The notes under the pieces are model-generated. The model searched no databases, was not told the DNA's origin, and saw only the letters and a program-made list of their open reading frames with translations. Source: Micromonospora sp. RP3T (GTDB lineage Bacteria > Actinomycetota > Actinomycetes > Mycobacteriales > Micromonosporaceae). Taken from it: DNA of 64,000 bases. The translations under genes and the position numbers were made by a program. The stretch covers positions 186,001 through 250,000 of the forward strand of contig NZ_PYPS01000001.1 of assembly GCF_003027925.1 (NCBI RefSeq). Reading direction: 5' to 3'. This document shows, piece after piece, positions 52,158 through 61,229 of this stretch (position 1 is its first letter; each line of letters begins with the position of its first letter).

Positions 52158-53318
52158 GTGACCACGCTCGACCTGCTCGACGTCGACGCCTCGCTGAGCG
52201 AGGAGGAGCGGCAGATCCGGGCCGTCGTCCGCCAGCTCGTGACCGACCGGGTCCGTCCGCACGTCGCCGGCTGGTACGAGGAGGGCGACGTGCCGGCCCG
52301 TGAGCTGGCCCGCGAGTTCGGCAAGCTGGGCCTGCTCGGCATGCACCTGACCGGGTACGGCTGTGCCGGCGCGTCGGCGGTCGCGTACGGGCTGGCCTGC
52401 CTGGAGCTGGAGGCCGGCGACTCGGGCGTCCGCTCGCTGGTCTCGGTGCAGGGCTCGCTGGCCATGTACGCGATCTGGCGCTTCGGCAGCGAGGAGCAGA
52501 AGCAGCGCTGGCTGCCGGCCATGGCGACCGGCGACGCGATCGGCTGCTTCGGGCTGACCGAGCCGGACCACGGCTCCGACCCGGCGTCGATGGCCACCCG
52601 GGCCCGTCGGGACGGCGACGACTGGATCCTCACCGGCGGCAAGATGTGGATCACCAACGCGCCGATCGCCGACGTCGCGGTGATCTGGGCCCGCACCGAC
52701 GACGGCGTGCGGGGTTTCGTCGTGCCCATGGACACGCCGGGCGTGACGACGCGGGAGATCCGCCGGAAGATGTCCCTGCGTGCCTCGCTGACCGGTGAGA
52801 TCACGCTCGACGACGTGCGGCTGCCGGCGGATGCGCGGCTGCCCGAGGCGACCGGGCTGAAGGCGCCGCTGAGCTGCCTGACCGAGGCCCGGCACGGCAT
52901 CGTCTGGGGCGCGCTCGGCGCGGCCCGCGACTGCCTGGAGACCACCCTGGCGTACGCGACCACCCGCACCCAGTTCGGCCGGCCGCTGGCCGGTTTCCAG
53001 CTCACCCAGGCCAAGCTCGCCGACATGGCGGTGGAGTGGAACAAGGGGCTGCTGCTGGCGCTGCACCTGGGCCGGCTCGCCGACGCCGGGTCGCTGCGGC
53101 CCGAGCAGGTGAGCGTGGGCAAGCTGAACAACGTCCGGGAGGCGCTGGCCATCGCCCGGCAGTGCCGCACCATCCTCGGCGCGAACGGCGTCTCCGGGGA
53201 GTACCCGATCATGCGGCACGCCGCCAACCTGGAGAGCGTGCTCACCTACGAGGGCACCTCGGAGATCCACCAGCTCGTCATCGGCCAGCGGCTGACCGGG
53301 CTCTCCGCCTTCGCCTGA
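52158..53318 (+). CDS. Acyl-CoA dehydrogenase (glutaryl-CoA dehydrogenase-like)
   Basis: 386 residues. Flavin motif 'GCFGLTEPDHGSDPASM', substrate loop 'KMWITNAPIADVAVIWA', and C-terminal 'TYEGTSEIHQLVIGQRLTG' with the catalytic Glu mark a glutaryl-CoA-dehydrogenase-type enzyme. It oxidises (and may decarboxylate) an acyl-CoA, using FAD. The GTG at 52158 follows the DGLHR gene. Confidence 0.9.
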   Translation: MTTLDLLDVDASLSEEERQIRAVVRQLVTDRVRPHVAGWYEEGDVPARELAREFGKLGLLGMHLTGYGCAGASAVAYGLACLELEAGDSGVRSLVSVQGSLAMYAIWRFGSEEQKQRWLPAMATGDAIGCFGLTEPDHGSDPASMATRARRDGDDWILTGGKMWITNAPIADVAVIWARTDDGVRGFVVPMDTPGVTTREIRRKMSLRASLTGEITLDDVRLPADARLPEATGLKAPLSCLTEARHGIVWGALGAARDCLETTLAYATTRTQFGRPLAGFQLTQAKLADMAVEWNKGLLLALHLGRLADAGSLRPEQVSVGKLNNVREALAIARQCRTILGANGVSGEYPIMRHAANLESVLTYEGTSEIHQLVIGQRLTGLSAFA

Positions 53319-53417
53319 CCTGCGGTTTCACCCGATCGGGGCACTCGACGAGCGAGTGTCGCACAGTCCCCGTACCGTCATTGTCAGTCGATGTGTCGGA
53401 CGAGGACGGTGAGGGCG

Positions 53418-54182
53418 ATGGCCCGCGACGGTGACACCCAGCAGCCCACCAGGGAGTTCCCGGAATACCCGACCAGTGAGTCCCGGCCCGACCGGGCGGA
53501 CGCCCCGCCCGAGCCCGGGCCGGGCGCCCGGCCCTCGGCCGGCGGGGCCGCGCGGGGCCTGCTCTGGGTGCTCGGTGCGGCGGCACTGGCGGTGGTGGTG
53601 CTGCTCGGCGTGCAGGCGACCGGCCTGCTGCCGGACTTCCGCAACCCGTTCGCCAAGGAGCAGACCGACCGCAGTCAGCCGCCGCTGCTCAAGTCGATCC
53701 GTGACCTGAGCCGTTACGTCGCGGCGGAGGGCAACTTCCAGGTGGTGGTCGACGTGCAGAAGGACCGGCGCAACGTGCCGGACTTCCTGCTGAACGAGCG
53801 CACGCTCTTCGTCGGGGCGGGCCGGGTCGAGGCGTACGTCGACTTCGCGAAGATCGCCGACGGGGCGGTGGTGGCCTCCGACGACGGCAAGTCCGTCGAG
53901 ATCAAACTGCCCGCGCCGCAGCTCGGCGAGACCGACCTGGACATGGACAAGAGCTACGTCTTCGCCGAGGAGCGCGGTCTGATCAACCGGCTCAACGACC
54001 TGGTGGCCGGTGACCCCAACCGGCAGCAGCAGGTCTACAAGTTGGCCGAGGACCGGATCACCGCGGCGGCCCGGGACAGCGGGCTCGCCGCCCGGGCGCA
54101 GGAGAACACCCGCAAGATGCTGGAGGGGCTGCTGCGCTCCCTCGGCTACCAGCAGGTGACGGTCACCTACACGGCGCCCTGA
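53418..54182 (+). CDS. DUF4230 membrane-anchored protein
   Basis: 254 residues: a Pro-rich cytoplasmic N-terminus, one membrane helix (about 48-70) and an extracytoplasmic DUF4230 domain with 'EGNFQVVVDVQKDRRNVPDFLLNE' and a C-terminal helical end. Function unknown. ATG 53418 with GTGAGGGCG upstream is preferred to ATG 53391. A 13-bp hairpin follows the stop. Confidence 0.83.
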   Translation: MARDGDTQQPTREFPEYPTSESRPDRADAPPEPGPGARPSAGGAARGLLWVLGAAALAVVVLLGVQATGLLPDFRNPFAKEQTDRSQPPLLKSIRDLSRYVAAEGNFQVVVDVQKDRRNVPDFLLNERTLFVGAGRVEAYVDFAKIADGAVVASDDGKSVEIKLPAPQLGETDLDMDKSYVFAEERGLINRLNDLVAGDPNRQQQVYKLAEDRITAAARDSGLAARAQENTRKMLEGLLRSLGYQQVTVTYTAP

Positions 54183-54189
54183 CCTCGCA

Positions 54190-54221
54190 CGACGCGCCCG
54201 CCTTCCGGGGCGGGCGCGTCG
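54190..54221. terminator. 13-bp perfect stem between DUF4230 and PspC genes
   Basis: CGACGCGCCCGCC (54190-54202) pairs with GGCGGGCGCGTCG (54209-54221) around TTCCGG, 7 bp after the DUF4230 stop and 11 bp from the converging PspC stop. Confidence 0.75.
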
Positions 54222-54232
54222 TCGTGTGCGGG

Positions 54233-54436
54233 TCAGCGGGTGGCGAGGTGGCGGTCCTCGTTCGGCATCAGCACCCACAGGATCAGGTAGACGATCACCT
54301 GGGTGCCGGGCAGCAGCAGCGACAGCAGGAACAGCAGCCGGACCATGCCGGCCGACATGCCGAAACGCCTGGCGAGGCCGGCGCAGACACCGGCGAGCAT
54401 GCGCCCCTCACGAGGCCGGACCAGTTTGCGACTCAT
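54233..54436 (-). CDS. PspC-domain membrane protein
   Basis: 67 residues, a single PspC domain: 'RMLAGVCAGLARRFGM' followed by a hydrophobic helix ending 'YLILWVLMPNED'. PspC proteins sense or respond to membrane stress. ATG at 54436 with GGGAGACGACG. No PspA homologue is in the window. Confidence 0.85.
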   Translation of the reverse strand: MSRKLVRPREGRMLAGVCAGLARRFGMSAGMVRLLFLLSLLLPGTQVIVYLILWVLMPNEDRHLATR

Positions 54437-54614
54437 CGTCGTCTCCCACTTCTGCGGCGATCCGCCGCGCTGATTCCACGCTAGGTCTCCGGTGCGCGTC
54501 GCGCCCTCGGCCCCGAGGAGGATCGGCGACCCGGGCACCCGTAGGTACATACCCCCGCACACCCCTTCCGACGCCCCCACCGGCCACTCCTTGATCACCC
54601 GTTCGCTCCCGCCC

Positions 54615-55529
54615 CTACAGGTGGTTCGCGTAGAAGCTGGTGAGTCGGTCGACGGCGGCGTCGACGTGTGCGGGTTCGTCGTACATCTCGTAGTGGCCGG
54701 CGCCGTCGATCACCATGAGGTCGACGGGGTTGGGGGCCAGCTTCCACAGCCGCATGCCGGTGTCGTAGGAGCCGGTGTTGCCGACGCGTCCGGCGAGGAT
54801 GACCTGGAGTGGCTGGGTCATGAGCCGATCGGCCAGGTGGAACGCGTCGTAGCCCAGCAGGAGGGAGTCGCTGCGCAGGAGGCGCCGGTTCGTGGAGTGT
54901 TCGTTACGGCCGCGCTCGGTGCGGTAGTAGGTGACGGCCTGAGTGGTGTCGATGTCGGTCAGGCCCGCTGTGGTGGCGTCCTCCAGGGTGTCGGGCAGCC
55001 AGTTCACGCGGGTCGTCTCGCCGGAGCGGGCCTCTTCGGTCCGCTCGTCGGCGAGGGCGTCGAGTGCTGCGGCCGGGCCGTCGGGGGAGAAGCCGCGGAA
55101 CGCCGCGCCGATGTCGACGGGGACGACCGTGCCGACTGCCTTGATGCGATGGTCCGTGCGGGCGGTGTGCACGGCGTAGCCGCCACCGGCGCAGACGCCG
55201 AGGACGCCGATGCGCTGCGGGTCGATGCCAGGGATGGTGGCGAGCACGTCGATGGCGTAGGAGATGTCCTCGCCTCGGCGGTAGGGGTCTTCGAGGTCGC
55301 GCGGCTCGCCCTCGCTCCGACCCTGATGGGCGGGGTCGAGGACGAGCGCCGCGATGCCGCCGGCGGCGAGACGGGAGGCGTAGTTGGCGCCGATCTGCTC
55401 CTTCACGCTGCTGCCCGGCGTGGAGAGCACCACGGCGCGCAGCGGTGCGCTGCCGTCGGCGTGGTCGGGCAGGTGGAGGTCCGCGGCGAGGTTGATGGGC
55501 CCGCGCGGGATCGTGAGGTGCTCAAGCAT
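54615..55529 (-). CDS. Alpha/beta hydrolase with Cys nucleophile
   Basis: 304 residues. The nucleophile elbow reads 'GVLGVCAGGGYA', Cys in place of the usual Ser, as in dienelactone-hydrolase-like enzymes; 'DGAGHYEMYDEPAHVDAAVDRL' provides the catalytic His. 'LDPAHQGRSEGEPRDLEDPYRRGEDI' matches the YcjY/DltD-like group. Substrate unknown. Its start is 108 bp from the divergent MarR gene, with inverted repeats between. GC content looks lower than the flanks. Confidence 0.83.
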   Translation of the reverse strand: MLEHLTIPRGPINLAADLHLPDHADGSAPLRAVVLSTPGSSVKEQIGANYASRLAAGGIAALVLDPAHQGRSEGEPRDLEDPYRRGEDISYAIDVLATIPGIDPQRIGVLGVCAGGGYAVHTARTDHRIKAVGTVVPVDIGAAFRGFSPDGPAAALDALADERTEEARSGETTRVNWLPDTLEDATTAGLTDIDTTQAVTYYRTERGRNEHSTNRRLLRSDSLLLGYDAFHLADRLMTQPLQVILAGRVGNTGSYDTGMRLWKLAPNPVDLMVIDGAGHYEMYDEPAHVDAAVDRLTSFYANHL

Positions 55530-55570
55530 GGGCCGGCTTCCTTCGTGGGATTATGTTCCATAGGAGTCAA

Positions 55571-55591
55571 GTACAAGTAAACACATTGTAC
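55571..55591. promoter_or_regulatory. GTACAA-n9-TTGTAC inverted repeat (probable MarR operator)
   Basis: GTACAA (55571-55576) and TTGTAC (55586-55591) form a dyad in the AT-rich region between the hydrolase and MarR genes; further GTAC boxes lie at 55604-55607 and 55614-55617. On the minus strand TTGTAC could serve as a -35 box with CATAAT (55555-55550) as -10, although spacing is only 15 nt, so bound MarR would block hydrolase transcription. Confidence 0.5.
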
Positions 55592-55636
55592 GAGATGGAA
55601 CTAGTACGAGACTGTACCACGTGATGGAGGGGTCGC

Positions 55637-56113
55637 ATGTCGGTCGACGGGGCGCAGCTGTGGACGCTGAACCAGCGGCTGCTGGGCGAGGTGATGGATG
55701 CCTGCACGGGGGAGCTGGCCGAGGTCGGGTTGGAGACGAAGGAGTTCTTCGTCCTGGCCGAGGTGGAGGCGTCGCCGTACCCGGCCGAGATCGCGACGGC
55801 ACTGCTGCTCCCCAAGGCGAGCGTGACGGTCTACGTCCGCAACCTCGTCGCCAAGGGGTTCATCCGGCGCGAGATCGACGACGCGGACCTGCGGCGGCAC
55901 CGGCTCGTACTGACCGCTGAGGGCACAGCGGTGCGGGATCGCGCGCTCGCCGCCCTCGCGGCGGAGTACGACCGCAGGCTGGCGAGGATCACGCCGCGCG
56001 ACCGCACCGAGCTGCGGCGCATCCTCCAGGAGATGCTCGCGCCCGCCGGGGAGCCGGGAGCCGGGAGCCGGGCGTGGGGCGGGGTGAGGGCGGGTACTGA
56101 GCTGGGCGGGTAG
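55637..56113 (+). CDS. MarR family transcriptional regulator
   Basis: 158 residues, winged helix with '[40 protein letters not shown]'. Probably controls the divergent hydrolase and itself through the GTAC repeats. The C-terminal ~25 residues are Gly-rich and less like the family. ATG at 55637. A 10-bp hairpin follows the stop. Confidence 0.86.
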   Translation: MSVDGAQLWTLNQRLLGEVMDACTGELAEVGLETKEFFVLAEVEASPYPAEIATALLLPKASVTVYVRNLVAKGFIRREIDDADLRRHRLVLTAEGTAVRDRALAALAAEYDRRLARITPRDRTELRRILQEMLAPAGEPGAGSRAWGGVRAGTELGG

Positions 56114-56120
56114 GCTCGCC

Positions 56121-56149
56121 GGTCGGCGCCTCCACCCTTGGCGCCGGCC
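56121..56149 (+). terminator. Hairpin after MarR gene
   Basis: GGTCGGCGCC (56121-56130) pairs with GGCGCCGGCC (56140-56149), one G-T wobble, 9-nt loop, 8 bp after the MarR stop and 87 bp before sdaA. Confidence 0.55.
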
Positions 56150-56235
56150 GTTCGAACCCTGCTGAACCAGGGGCGCGGCATCGCACCGGTTCGGAACCGC
56201 ACAACGGGGACGACGGCGAGGAAAGTGCAGCAGCC

Positions 56236-57606
<1,371 letters not shown>

Positions 57607-57671
57607 CCCCGTTGGGGTGATCCGGTGCCCGAGCCGGGAGGTGCCGCGAAGAACAGCGCGACGATGGTGCG

Positions 57672-58499
57672 GTGACGTCCGGCGTCGCGGCGCTCTGGTC
57701 CGCCCGCACCTCGCTGCGCATCCTGGTCCGGCGGGATCTCGCGGTGAAGTACCAGCAGTCGGTGCTCGGCTACCTCTGGTCGCTCATCGAGCCGCTCGGC
57801 ATGGGGCTGATCTACTGGTTCGTCTTCGGCGTGCTCTACTCCGGCGCGACCCGGCGGCACCTGGGCGAGGCGGCCGGCTCGTACCCGCTGTTCCTGATCA
57901 CCGGGATCTTCGCCTGGATGTGGGCCAGTTCGGCGCTGACCGAGGCGGCCGGCGCGCTGACCGGGCAGGCCCGGCTGATCACCACGATGAACCTGCCCCG
58001 GCCGATCTTCCCGATCGGCCGGGTCGCCGGCCGCTTCGCCGAGTACCTGGCCGGCCTGCCGATCCTGGCCGCCATCGCGGGGCTCTACGCCAGCCAGGGG
58101 AAGATCCACCCCGGGTGGAGCCTGCTCGCCCTGCCGTTGGCGGTGGCCGTGCAGTTCGTGCTGCTGGTGGGCCTGGCGCTGCTGCTGTCGGCGGGCAACG
58201 TGCTGATGCGCGACATCGAGCGGACCATGCGGCTGGTCATCCGGCTGCTGTTCTACGCCACCCCGATCATCTATCCGTTCAACCTGGTCCGGGACTCCGG
58301 CATGCCCGGCTGGCTGAAGCTCGCGTACGAGCTGAACCCGCTGGTCGGGATCTTCCAGTTGCACCACGCGGTCTGGTACCCGGACGAGTTCCCGGACGCC
58401 CGGCTGCTCACCGTGACCGTGGCGGGCAGCGGGCTGGTGCTGGTGTTCGGCTGGTGGGCGTTCCGCCGCCTGGAACCGGCCGTGCTGAAGGAACTCTGA
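57672..58499 (+). CDS. ABC-2 type polysaccharide/teichoic acid export permease (TagG-like)
   Basis: 275 residues, six helices. '[23 protein letters not shown]' and '[15 protein letters not shown]' are markers of the TagG/Wzm group, which flips lipid-linked polymers across the membrane. GTG start at 57672 with only a weak ribosome site. It abuts the ATPase gene with zero spacing. Confidence 0.88.
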   Translation: MTSGVAALWSARTSLRILVRRDLAVKYQQSVLGYLWSLIEPLGMGLIYWFVFGVLYSGATRRHLGEAAGSYPLFLITGIFAWMWASSALTEAAGALTGQARLITTMNLPRPIFPIGRVAGRFAEYLAGLPILAAIAGLYASQGKIHPGWSLLALPLAVAVQFVLLVGLALLLSAGNVLMRDIERTMRLVIRLLFYATPIIYPFNLVRDSGMPGWLKLAYELNPLVGIFQLHHAVWYPDEFPDARLLTVTVAGSGLVLVFGWWAFRRLEPAVLKEL

Positions 58500-59243
58500 G
58501 TGCCGCCGATCATCGAGGCGGACGGGCTGGGCATCCGGTTCGTGCGCAACCGGCGGCGGCAGTTGCGGCTGCGGGAGCTGATCGTGCACCGGGGCGCGCG
58601 GGACCCGGACGCCGGCCGGTTCTGGCCGCTGCGGGACCTGTCGTTCCGGATCGAGCCGGGTGAGACGGTCGGCGTGGTGGGGCGCAACGGCACCGGCAAG
58701 AGCACGCTGCTGCGGTTGATCGCCGGGGTGCTCATCCCGGACGAGGGCACGATCTCGGTGCACGGCCGGGTCGCGCCGCTGCTGGAGTTGTCCGCCGGGT
58801 TCTCCGGCGACCTGACCGGCCGGGAGAACCTGTACCTGGTGGGCGGGCTGCACGGGCTCTCCCCGGCGTACCTGCGGCGGCACTTCGACGAGATCGTCTC
58901 GTTCGCCGGTGAGCAGGTGGAACGCGCCATCGACACGTCGGTGCGGCACTACTCGTCGGGGATGAAGGTGCGATTGGGCTTCGCGGTGATCGCGCACCTG
59001 CCGCACCCGGTGTTGTTGGTGGACGAGGTGACCGCGGTCGGGGACGCGGAGTTCCGCGCCAAGTGCTATGCGACCATCGAGCGACTTCTCGCGGAAGGAC
59101 GCACGTTGGTGCTGGTGTCACACAACGACAAGGACCTCACCCGGTTCTGCCGTCGGGGGCTCTACCTCGACGCCGGACGGCTGATCGTCGACGGGACGAT
59201 CGACGAGGCGCTGGCGGCCTACGCCGACGCGGCGCAGCGGTGA
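58500..59243 (+). CDS. ABC transporter ATPase for polysaccharide/teichoic acid export (TagH-like)
   Basis: 247 residues. Walker A 'VVGRNGTGKSTLL', signature 'HYSSGMKVRLGFA' and Walker B 'VLLVDEVTAVGD' are of the TagH/Wzt type. It lacks the long C-terminal glycan-recognition domain of Wzt. GTG start at 58500. Its TGA overlaps the next GTG. Confidence 0.9.
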   Translation: MPPIIEADGLGIRFVRNRRRQLRLRELIVHRGARDPDAGRFWPLRDLSFRIEPGETVGVVGRNGTGKSTLLRLIAGVLIPDEGTISVHGRVAPLLELSAGFSGDLTGRENLYLVGGLHGLSPAYLRRHFDEIVSFAGEQVERAIDTSVRHYSSGMKVRLGFAVIAHLPHPVLLVDEVTAVGDAEFRAKCYATIERLLAEGRTLVLVSHNDKDLTRFCRRGLYLDAGRLIVDGTIDEALAAYADAAQR

Positions 59244-61213
59244 CGCTCGCGATCGTGCTCGCCGCCGGGCCGGCGGCGGGCGGAGCCACCGAGGGCGCGG
59301 AGCCGCCGGCCGACCGGCTGGCCGCGCAGTGGCGGCGGGCCGGGGCGGAGCAGGTGCGGGTGGCCGCCGACCTGGGCGAGCTGGCCGACCTGGTGGCCGG
59401 CGCGACCGGCCCGGTGCTGGTCAGCGGCGTCGATCTGGTGGCGCACACCGCCGTACTCCGGCATCTCGCGACCAGCCCGGTCGGGCCGACGGTGGCGTTG
59501 GTGCTCACCGACCCGGCGGCCGCAGGGCAGGCGGTGGTGCGCGAGGAGCGCGGCCAGGTGGTCGCGGTCGGTGACGCGGCGGACGCGACGGGCGTGTTCG
59601 GCGGCGCGCTGCGGGTCGGCGCGGCCGACCTGCCGGCGCTCGTCGACGCGGCCCGCGCGGCGTCCGCGTCCGCCCCGGCCGCGCCCGCGGCCTCCGGCGT
59701 CGAGCCGGGTGGGCTGCTCACCGCGCTCGCCGGGGTGGACCGGCTGGTGGCCGGGCTCGCCGCCCGGGGCGCCCTGATCTTCGCCCATCGGGTACGCCTG
59801 CTCGTCGCGCACCGGGTCGGCGACGCGGCCGGACGGGCGGCGGCCGAGGCTGAGGTGGCGGCCGTCGACGAGGACCGGGCCGAGCTGAAACTGTCGGTGA
59901 AGGAGCGGGACGACTTCTTCACCACGTTCTTCGTCAGCACCTGGTCGCCGTACGTGACGAAGGCGGCGGCCCGGATCGGGATCGGCCCGACCGGCGTCAC
60001 CATGGTCTCGGTGGCGTTCGCGGTGGCGGCGGCGGTGCTGTTCGGCGTCGGTGGCCGGCCCGCGCTGGTGGCCGGCGCGGTCCTGCTCTACCTGGGGTTC
60101 GTGCTGGACTGCGTGGACGGGCAGTTGGCCCGCTACACCCGGCACTTCAGCGCCTGGGGCGGCTGGCTGGACACGATGGCCGACCGGTTCAAGGAATACG
60201 TCGTCTACGCCGGTCTCGGGTTCGGCGCCACGCACGCCGGGTTCCGCTACGGCTGGGCGCTGGCGCTGGCCGCGATGACGTTGCAGACCGTGCGGCACAT
60301 GACCGACACCTGGTACGGCGCGCTGCACGACGAGGCGGCCCGCCGGCCGAAGGTGGTGTCCGGCGACGCGGGCGGCATCGGCGGGAAGCTGAACGCCGCG
60401 TCGACGAGGGTGCAGGCGGACACCGGCTCGGTGTCGTACTGGCTGAAGCGGACCGTGGTGTTCCCGATCGGTGAGCGGTGGGCGCTGATCGCGCTGGCCG
60501 CCGCGCTGTTCGGGCCGCTGGTGGCGCTCTGCGCGGTGCTGGTCTGGGGCACGTTGGCGTTCGCGTACACCGGGGCGTTGCGGACGCTGCGGGCCCGGTG
60601 GATGCGGGTGCCGGTGCTGACCACTGTCGACACCGGCCTGCACCGCGACGACGGCCCGCTGGTGCGGACGCTGCCCCCGGCGCGGGGGCCGCTGCTGCTG
60701 GCGGTGCTCGGCGCGCTCGGCGCGGCCGGGATGCTGGTGTGGGCGCTGCGCGCGGTGCACGGCGGGGGCGACCTGCCGATCTGGGCGCCGGTCCTCGCGC
60801 TGGTGCTGCTGCTGGGCGCGGCGCAGGGCGCGCGGACGCCGCACGCCGGGGCACTGGACTGGCTGGTGCCGGCCGCGTTGCGGGCCGCCGAGTACCTGTT
60901 CGCCATCGCGGTCGGCGTGGCCGGGCGCGCGCCGGCCTGGTTGATCTTCGGGTACGTCCTGGTGCTGACGCTGCACCACTACGACCTGACCGCCCGGCTG
61001 GAGAAGCGGCAGTCGGCCCCGCCGCTGCACGTCGCCACGCTGGGCTGGGAGGGACGTTCGGCGGTGCTGGCAATCGCGCTGATCGCCGGAATCGCGAGTA
61101 TTGCTCTGGCTACACTCGGTGCGTACCTTTTCGTGGTTTTCGTCGTGAGCGTGGTCCTCGCCTGGGTGGTCCTGCCGGCCCGCGCCCGTGGGGGTGTGCG
61201 CTCGCCGGGCTGA
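59240..61213 (+). CDS. DUF5941 protein: nucleotidyltransferase-like / CDP-alcohol phosphotransferase fusion
   Basis: 657 residues in three parts. Residues ~1-170 look like a degenerate sugar-nucleotidyltransferase fold ('AIVLAAG' start but no GxGxR). Residues ~235-460 are a CDP-alcohol phosphotransferase with the complete motif Dx2DGx2ARx8Gx3Dx3D (Asp 290, 293, 311, 315). Residues ~460-655 are further membrane helices of DUF5941. It should transfer a phospho-alcohol from CDP to an acceptor alcohol. In this operon a teichoic-acid-like precursor is plausible. GTG overlaps the ATPase stop. Confidence 0.82.
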   Translation: MTLAIVLAAGPAAGGATEGAEPPADRLAAQWRRAGAEQVRVAADLGELADLVAGATGPVLVSGVDLVAHTAVLRHLATSPVGPTVALVLTDPAAAGQAVVREERGQVVAVGDAADATGVFGGALRVGAADLPALVDAARAASASAPAAPAASGVEPGGLLTALAGVDRLVAGLAARGALIFAHRVRLLVAHRVGDAAGRAAAEAEVAAVDEDRAELKLSVKERDDFFTTFFVSTWSPYVTKAAARIGIGPTGVTMVSVAFAVAAAVLFGVGGRPALVAGAVLLYLGFVLDCVDGQLARYTRHFSAWGGWLDTMADRFKEYVVYAGLGFGATHAGFRYGWALALAAMTLQTVRHMTDTWYGALHDEAARRPKVVSGDAGGIGGKLNAASTRVQADTGSVSYWLKRTVVFPIGERWALIALAAALFGPLVALCAVLVWGTLAFAYTGALRTLRARWMRVPVLTTVDTGLHRDDGPLVRTLPPARGPLLLAVLGALGAAGMLVWALRAVHGGGDLPIWAPVLALVLLLGAAQGARTPHAGALDWLVPAALRAAEYLFAIAVGVAGRAPAWLIFGYVLVLTLHHYDLTARLEKRQSAPPLHVATLGWEGRSAVLAIALIAGIASIALATLGAYLFVVFVVSVVLAWVVLPARARGGVRSPG

Positions 61214-61229
61214 CGGAGGGCGGGCCGGC

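Noticed and set aside
54604..54614. Sequence between PspC and the hydrolase as a riboswitch
   Set aside because: No conserved riboswitch core; composition and short length give no support.
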